Below are positions 5,600-9,273 of a stretch of DNA of 9,273 nucleotides, piece after piece. How positions within the stretch are numbered: position 1 is the first letter of the stretch; each line of letters opens with the position of its first letter. The DNA lies in contig CALMNS010000678.1 of NCBI GenBank assembly GCA_937871635.1, positions 1 through 9,273 of the forward strand, written 5' to 3'. This DNA is from an uncultured Solirubrobacter sp. Lineage in GTDB: Bacteria > Actinomycetota > Thermoleophilia > Solirubrobacterales > Solirubrobacteraceae. The position numbers and the translations under genes were made by a program. The notes under the pieces are model-generated. The model did no database searches. It worked only from the letters and a program-made list of their open reading frames with translations, and was not told where the DNA came from.

Positions 5600-6019
5600 A
5601 TGCGACCTCCCCTCGACCACGCCGACGTCCGTCTGACCGTTCCCGCCCGCCCGGAGAACGTCGCCGTCGTGCGGCACGTGATGGGCGCGTTCGCCGACGC
5701 GTACGCGATCCCGTCCGAGACCATGGAGGACGTGCGGCTCGCGGTGACCGAGGCGTGCACGAACGTCGTCCGTCACGCCTACGACCACGGCGACGGCCAG
5801 ATCGACGTCCACGTGCGCCCGCTGCCCGACCGCCTGGAGGTCACCGTGGCCGACACGGGCCGCGGGATGGCGCCCTCCACGGACCGCGAGGGCCCCGGCT
5901 TCGGCTTGCCGATGATGGCCACCCTGGCCGACACCCTGGAGATCGACCGCACGGTGGACTCGGGCTCGCGGATCGCCATGTCGTTCAACCACTCGCGTGT
6001 CCCGCTCAGGGTCGCGTGA
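5600..6019 (+). CDS. RsbW/SpoIIAB-like anti-sigma factor and serine kinase (139 aa)
   Basis: An ATPase of the GHKL/HATPase_c fold that in its family binds a SigB/SigF-type sigma factor and phosphorylates an RsbV/SpoIIAA-type STAS protein. The N box is EACTNVVRHAYD (51-62) with E51 and N55, the G1 box is VADTGRGM (83-90) with D85, G87 and G89, and the G2 lid is GPGFGLPMM (98-106), so ATP binding should be intact. I chose ATG 5600 because it falls just after the predicted transcription start from the GGGTAC promoter. A GTG at 5564 with GGAGG 13 bases upstream would add 12 residues and could serve a longer transcript. The stop overlaps the next start by four bases (GTGA). No sigma gene is inside the operon; the two sigma genes at 2022 and 4161 are the obvious candidates for its targets. 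Confidence 0.88.
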   Translation: MRPPLDHADVRLTVPARPENVAVVRHVMGAFADAYAIPSETMEDVRLAVTEACTNVVRHAYDHGDGQIDVHVRPLPDRLEVTVADTGRGMAPSTDREGPGFGLPMMATLADTLEIDRTVDSGSRIAMSFNHSRVPLRVA

Positions 6020-6429
6020 GCTCTCCGGTGTCGGCAGAGCCCTCGTCGTCCGCGGTCCCGACGAGCGTCTCGATCGCCGCGGGACCGCTGGTCGGTCCCG
6101 TGCTGCGCCGGGTCGTCGGCATGCTCGCCGCGCGCGCCGACCTGCCGCTTGACCGCCTCGACGACGCCATCCTCGTGGCCGACCTGATCGCCGCCCGCGC
6201 TCCGGCCTACGTCCGCGACGACGAGATCCGCGTGGAGTTCGAGCCGGGTGACCGATCGCTGTCGCTCCTGGTCGGCCCCCTGCGTCCCGGCGGCGGCGAG
6301 GCCCTCATCGTCGACGCGGCCGTGCCCGGCGTCGGCAACGTGATCGAGCAGCTCGCCGACGAGCTCTCCGTCCGGCCCGACGGCGACGACGAGTTCGTCC
6401 GGGTCCGCCTGGCCTACGCCGGCGGCTAG
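6016..6429 (+). CDS. Degenerate RsbW-like protein lacking ATP-binding motifs (137 aa)
   Basis: The protein matches no family I can name with certainty, but its layout follows RsbW: a first strand TSVSIAAGP (16-24), a long helix VGPVLRRVVGMLAARADLPL, then LDRLDDAILVADLIAARAP, where RsbW has the N box, and near the end VGNVIEQLADELSVR, where RsbW has its lid helix and ADTLEI strand. The N-box Glu and Asn are replaced (D56 and A60), the DxGxG box is replaced by VGPLRPGGGEA (86-96), and no GxGLxM lid is seen. It should not bind ATP in the usual way. Start GTG 6016 overlaps the rsbW-like stop by four bases, so the two are translationally coupled and probably made in matched amounts. A structural partner or decoy in the switch is the likeliest role; this is inference. 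Confidence 0.75.
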   Translation: MSSPVSAEPSSSAVPTSVSIAAGPLVGPVLRRVVGMLAARADLPLDRLDDAILVADLIAARAPAYVRDDEIRVEFEPGDRSLSLLVGPLRPGGGEALIVDAAVPGVGNVIEQLADELSVRPDGDDEFVRVRLAYAGG

Positions 6430-6440
6430 GCGCCCGGCCC

Positions 6441-6791
6441 ATGGCGATCGAGTTCCGCATCGAGGACGAGGCGGTGGACGCGGCCACGCACGTCGTCGTC
6501 GTCCACGGAGAGGTCGACCTCTTCACCGTCCCCGAGTTCAAGGCGCGGATCTCCGCCCCGATCGACCAGGGGAAGACGCGGGTGGTCGTCGACCTCTCCG
6601 CGGTCACCTTCATCGACTCGTCGAGCCTCGGGGTCCTGATCGGGGCCCACAAGCGGCTCTCCGCGCAGGGCGCCAGCGGCCTCGTCGTGGTCGTCGACGA
6701 CCGGGCGATCGCCAACACGTTCAAGATCACCGGGCTCGACCAGGTGTTCGAGATCGTCCCGAATCTTGAAGCGGCGCTGGCCGCGCGCTGA
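6441..6791 (+). CDS. RsbV/SpoIIAA-like anti-anti-sigma factor, STAS domain (116 aa)
   Basis: A single STAS domain that in partner switching binds the RsbW-type kinase and so frees the sigma factor until the kinase phosphorylates it. Evidence: MAIEFRIEDEAVDAATHVVV, then VHGEVDLFTVPEFKARI (21-37), VVVDLSAVTFIDSSSLGVLI (48-67) and ANTFKITGLDQVFEIVPNLE (91-110), the standard STAS order and length. By alignment with the DSSGLG loop of SpoIIAA, S61 should be the phosphorylated serine; S62 takes the usual glycine position. It starts 11 bases after the previous stop with a poor ribosome site, so coupling is likely. In sigB operons the STAS gene usually comes before the kinase; here it is two genes after it. 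Confidence 0.9.
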   Translation: MAIEFRIEDEAVDAATHVVVVHGEVDLFTVPEFKARISAPIDQGKTRVVVDLSAVTFIDSSSLGVLIGAHKRLSAQGASGLVVVVDDRAIANTFKITGLDQVFEIVPNLEAALAAR

Positions 6792-6808
6792 GCGGGCGCG
6801 TATCGTCG

Positions 6809-7669
6809 GTGTCCGTGGATACCGGCTTCCCCACCTCCGACGCCCAGAACGACTTCCAGCGCGCCCGCCGGCAGCGCGCGCTCCGCGAGCTCGGCCGGCG
6901 GCTGCGCCGCGAGCCCGACGACGTCGCCCTCATCCTCCCGTTCGAGGAGGTCGTCGAGGCGCTCGGCCGGGTCGGGGAGCGCTACCTCGGCCTGCGCAGC
7001 GTCCCGCTGGACTCGATCATCGGGTCCGTCGACCGCACGCGGGAGTTCGACCGCTCCTTCCGCCCGGCGTCCCGGCGCGTGCGCGGCCGCTGGGAGCGCA
7101 TCGCCGCGGCCCAGCGGCGCGGCGAGTCGATGCCGCCGATCTCGCTCTACCGGGTCGGCGAGCTGCACTTCGTGCGCGACGGCCACCACCGGGTGAGCGT
7201 CGCGCGCGCGCTCAAGCGCATCGACATCGACGCCTACGTCACCGAGGTGACGACCCGGGTGGGGATGAACGGGGACATCCGGCTCTCGGACCTCCCCCTC
7301 AAGTCACACGAGCGGCTGTTCTTCGAGCGGGTGCCGCTCGACCCGGAGCGGCGCGAGCGCGTCCGCCTCTCCGATCGCTGGAACTACGCCAAGCTCGCCG
7401 AGGGCGTGGAGGCCTGGGGCTTCCGGGCGTCGCAGGAGCGCAGGGAGCTCATGGACCGGCCGGCGGTGGCCCGCGCGTGGTTCGACGACGAGTACGCGCC
7501 CGTGGGGCAGATGCTGGAGGAAGGCGGCTTCGTCGAGCCGGGAGAGACCGCTGGCGACGCGTACATGCGCGTCGCCTCGCGCCGCTACCGCCTGCTGCGC
7601 ACCCACGCCTGGACGCCCGAGATCCTCGAGCAGCTCAGGCACGACACGACCGAGCTCACGCTGCCCTAG
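6809..7669 (+). CDS. ParB/Srx-domain protein of unknown role (286 aa)
   Basis: A protein with a ParB N-terminal/sulfiredoxin-like domain. After a basic helical N-terminus (about 10-36) comes the domain: VGERYLGLRSVPLDSIIGSV (55-74), MPPISLYRVGELHFV (108-122), and the motif DGHHRVSVARALKRIDIDAY (124-143), which corresponds to the G-x-H/R-R nucleotide-binding motif of ParB and sulfiredoxin. The C-terminal half (150-286) includes LFFERVPLDPERRERVRLSD and RWNYAKLAEGVEAWGFR, and is not a ParB helix-turn-helix. No ParA partner is nearby, so chromosome partitioning is unlikely; nucleotide binding or hydrolysis is possible. GTG 6809 is 17 bases after the STAS stop, and GTG 6815 is an alternative; neither has a good ribosome site. 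It is the last gene of the partner-switching operon, followed by a strong hairpin. The function is unknown. Confidence 0.78.
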   Translation: MSVDTGFPTSDAQNDFQRARRQRALRELGRRLRREPDDVALILPFEEVVEALGRVGERYLGLRSVPLDSIIGSVDRTREFDRSFRPASRRVRGRWERIAAAQRRGESMPPISLYRVGELHFVRDGHHRVSVARALKRIDIDAYVTEVTTRVGMNGDIRLSDLPLKSHERLFFERVPLDPERRERVRLSDRWNYAKLAEGVEAWGFRASQERRELMDRPAVARAWFDDEYAPVGQMLEEGGFVEPGETAGDAYMRVASRRYRLLRTHAWTPEILEQLRHDTTELTLP

Positions 7670-7692
7670 GCGCGCCCGTCTCCGGGCGCGCC
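7669..7692. terminator. Strong GC hairpin between convergent genes
   Basis: A perfect 10-bp stem GGCGCGCCCG/CGGGCGCGCC with a TCTC loop begins at the last base of the ParB-like stop codon and ends 10 bases before the transaldolase stop on the other strand. It can serve both directions. There is no T-run; on the plus side it is followed by a C-run. Confidence 0.72.
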
Positions 7693-7702
7693 CCCCCCGC
7701 GG

Positions 7703-8815
7703 TCAGGCCGGTGCGGTCTCGCGGATCTTCTCGTCGATCGTCTCGATCAGCGAGTCGAAGGACTTGGCGAAGGAGGCGACGCCCTCGTCGACGAGCTCGG
7801 TGCCCACGATGTCCTCGAACGGCACGCCGGCCGACTTGAGGTCGTCGATGAGGCGGCGCGCCTCGTCGTAGCCCTGGTCGACCGTGCGCTTGGCGGTCGC
7901 GTGGTCCCGCGCCGCCGCGAGCGTCTTGTCGGGCATGGTGTTGACGGTGTGCGGCCCGATGAGGCCGTCGACGTAGAGCGTGTCGGGGTACTCGGGGTTC
8001 TTCGTCCCCGTCGAGGCCCACAGCGGGCGCTGGAAGTTGGCGCCCTTGCTCTCGAGCTTCTCCCACCGCTCGCCGGAGAAGATGCGCTCGAAGGCCTGGT
8101 AGGCGAGCTTGGCGTTGGCGATCCCGGCGCGGCCCTTGAGCTCGTCCTCGCGCTCCTGGCCCTCGAGCGCGGCGTCGACCTTCGAGTCGACGCGCGAGAC
8201 GAAGAAGCTCGCCACCGAGGCGATCCGGTCGATCGGCTCGCCGGCCTCGACCCGGCGCTCGAGGCCCTTCACGTAGGCCTCGGCGATCGCCTCGTAGCGG
8301 CCGACGGAGAAGAGCAGGGTGACGTTGACCGAGACGCCGGCGGCGGTGAGCTCCTCGAAGGCCGGCACGCCCGCCTCTGTGCCCGGCACCTTGATCAGGA
8401 CGTTGTCGCGCCCGACGGAGTCACGCAGCTCCTTGGCCATCGCGATGGAGCCCTCGGTGTCGTTCGCCACGTCGGGCGGCAGCTCGAAGGAGACGTAGCC
8501 GTCCTGCCCGTTCATGCGCTCGAAGACGGGCTTGAGGATGTCGCACGCGTCGCGGATGTCGATCGCGCCGACGCGGAAGAACGCGTCGCGCGGGTCGTCC
8601 ACCCCGTCCTCGACCGCCGCACGGAACGCCGGGTCGTAGCGGTCGCCCTCCCCCATGGCCTTCTCGAAGATCGTCGGGTTCGAGGTCACGCCGCTCAGGC
8701 CGTCCTCGTCCACGAGCCGCTTGAGCTCGCCGTCCTCGATGAGCGCGCGGGAGATGTTGTCGAGCCACACGGCTTGGCCGAGCGCCTCGATCTCGTGCAG
8801 GTGGTTCGTGGCCAT
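7703..8815 (-). CDS. tal: Transaldolase, single-domain mycobacterial-type (370 aa)
   Basis: The enzyme moves a dihydroxyacetone unit between sedoheptulose 7-phosphate and glyceraldehyde 3-phosphate in the non-oxidative pentose phosphate pathway. Visible motifs: GQAVWLDNISRALI with catalytic D19, the signature LSGVTSNPTIFEKAM (40-54), NVLIKVPGTEAGVPAF with the Schiff-base lysine K142, SVNVTLLFSVGRYEAIAEAY, FFVSRVDSKVDAAL, and RPLWASTGTKNPEYPDTLYV (263-282). The length of about 370 is that of the actinobacterial/cyanobacterial subfamily rather than the 315-residue TalB type. ATG 8815 immediately precedes the conserved N-terminus and has no ribosome site. A GGGTAC box ends nine bases upstream, so a leaderless or nearly leaderless transcript is likely. 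The gene stands alone, convergent with the ParB-like gene and divergent from a glycosyltransferase. Stress-sigma control would fit a role in NADPH or sugar-phosphate supply, which is inference. Confidence 0.95.
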   Translation of the reverse strand: MATNHLHEIEALGQAVWLDNISRALIEDGELKRLVDEDGLSGVTSNPTIFEKAMGEGDRYDPAFRAAVEDGVDDPRDAFFRVGAIDIRDACDILKPVFERMNGQDGYVSFELPPDVANDTEGSIAMAKELRDSVGRDNVLIKVPGTEAGVPAFEELTAAGVSVNVTLLFSVGRYEAIAEAYVKGLERRVEAGEPIDRIASVASFFVSRVDSKVDAALEGQEREDELKGRAGIANAKLAYQAFERIFSGERWEKLESKGANFQRPLWASTGTKNPEYPDTLYVDGLIGPHTVNTMPDKTLAAARDHATAKRTVDQGYDEARRLIDDLKSAGVPFEDIVGTELVDEGVASFAKSFDSLIETIDEKIRETAPA

Positions 8816-8824
8816 GCACTCGAG

Positions 8825-8851
8825 GTACCCGTCGGCGCGTGCGGGTAGACC
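8825..8851 (-). promoter_or_regulatory. SigB/SigF-type promoter of the transaldolase gene
   Basis: On the minus strand GGTCT (8851-8847), 16 bases, GGGTAC (8830-8825). Spacing and -10 are identical to the element before the rsbW-like gene. The predicted transcription start, six to seven bases further on, is only a few bases from ATG 8815, in keeping with the missing ribosome site. Confidence 0.48.
8843..8848 (+). promoter_or_regulatory. GGGTAG box in front of the plus-strand glycosyltransferase
   Basis: GGGTAG ends six bases before GTG 8855 and overlaps the spacer and -35 of the divergent transaldolase promoter. The only -35-like bases are GGTAC at 8824-8828 with a 14-base gap, so it is a weaker candidate than the two GGGTAC promoters. 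If used, the two genes could not easily be transcribed at the same moment. Confidence 0.22.
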
Positions 8852-8854
8852 CTG

Positions 8855-9273
8855 GTGGTGCCCGTCGGCGTCGTCATCGCCACCCGGGACCGCGTGGCGG
8901 ACCTCCTCCCCACGCTCGAGCGGCTGGCCGCGCTGCCCGAGCGGCCGCCGGTGGTGGTCGTCGACAACGACTCGCGCGACGCGACGGCCGCCGCCGTCCG
9001 GGACGCCTTCCCGGCGGTCGAGGTGCTCGAGCTGCCCGTGAACCTCGGCGCGGCGGCGCGGAACCTCGGGGCGTGCCTCCTGAGCACGCCGATCATCGCC
9101 TTCAACGACGACGACTCCCACTGGGGGCCGGGGGCGCTCGCCCGGGCCGCCGCGCACTTCGAGGCGCGCCCGCGACTCGGGCTCCTGGCGGGGAGGGTGC
9201 TCGTCGGCGACGACGAGGGGCTGGACCCTACGTGCGCGGAGATGGCCGCGAGCCCGCTGCGGACCCTGCCCGG
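8855..9273 (+). CDS. Family 2 glycosyltransferase, N-terminal 139 residues (runs off the window)
   Basis: The start of a GT-A-fold glycosyltransferase, unrelated in detail to the one at 1-240. It opens with VPVGVVIATRDRVADLLPTL, followed by the nucleotide-binding strand VVVVDNDSRDATAAAV, then LPVNLGAAARNLGACLL, in which the Asn-Leu-Gly and Ala-Arg-Asn motifs of the family stand out, and the metal site IIAFNDDDSHWGPGALARAA with the Asp triplet in DXD position. The frame is open to the window edge. GTG 8855 and GTG 8858 are both possible starts; an in-frame TAG at 8846-8848 limits extension, and no ribosome site is visible. Donor and acceptor are unknown. Confidence 0.85.
   Translation, partial: MVPVGVVIATRDRVADLLPTLERLAALPERPPVVVVDNDSRDATAAAVRDAFPAVEVLELPVNLGAAARNLGACLLSTPIIAFNDDDSHWGPGALARAAAHFEARPRLGLLAGRVLVGDDEGLDPTCAEMAASPLRTLP

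Noticed and set aside
5017..6799. Identical 13 bases GCTGAGCGGGCGC at the ends of the sigma gene (5017-5029) and the STAS gene (6787-6799)
   Set aside because: Short, GC-only apart from the stop codon, and likely to arise by composition.
6809..7669. Chromosome-partitioning ParB
   Set aside because: No helix-turn-helix region, no parA neighbour and no parS-like repeats were seen; only the N-terminal ParB/Srx-type domain is supported.
1..9273. CRISPR arrays, tRNA or rRNA genes, insertion sequences
   Set aside because: No regularly spaced repeats, no tRNA-like cloverleaf or rRNA segments, and no transposase motifs or terminal repeats were noticed on reading.

Overview
The window is about 70% G+C, nearly every base is coding, and GTG/TTG starts and stop-start overlaps are frequent. 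Together with sporulation/stress-type sigma factors, RsbW/RsbV-type regulators and a mycobacterial-type transaldolase, this suggests a high-GC actinobacterium. Thermoleophilia (Solirubrobacterales) is my best guess, but that is inference and not proven by any marker gene here.

Layout. On the minus strand, 3485 down to 1 reads as a possible run: HAD phosphatase, a SigB/SigF-type sigma factor, a full-length NodU/CmcH carbamoyltransferase, and the first 80 codons of a family 2 glycosyltransferase whose GTG overlaps the carbamoyltransferase stop. A DUF1360-type small membrane protein is divergent from the HAD gene. It is followed on the plus strand by a second, paralogous SigB/SigF-type sigma factor (4161-5021) with a structured leader. 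A hairpin separates this gene from a convergent SRPBCC-fold protein (5064-5498, minus). Divergent from the SRPBCC gene is a tight four-gene plus-strand operon (5600-7669): an RsbW-like ATPase/kinase, a degenerate RsbW-like protein without the ATP-binding motifs, an RsbV-like STAS protein and a ParB/Srx-domain protein. A strong hairpin (7669-7692) separates this operon from a convergent transaldolase (7703-8815, minus). A second family 2 glycosyltransferase leaves the window on the plus strand.

How it may work together. Two alternative sigma factors and a partner-switching set (kinase, anti-anti-sigma protein, and a kinase-dead-looking paralogue) lie within 5 kb. By manual scan the pentamer GGGTA, the -10 core of SigB/SigF-type promoters, occurs seven times on both strands. 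Five of these lie within about 15 bases upstream of start codons (HAD, DUF1360, rsbW-like, transaldolase, glycosyltransferase), and two have a GGT-type -35 at the same 16-base spacing. The simplest reading is a locally autoregulated general-stress or developmental circuit controlling metabolic and cell-surface genes. No stretch longer than 300 bases lacks a gene.
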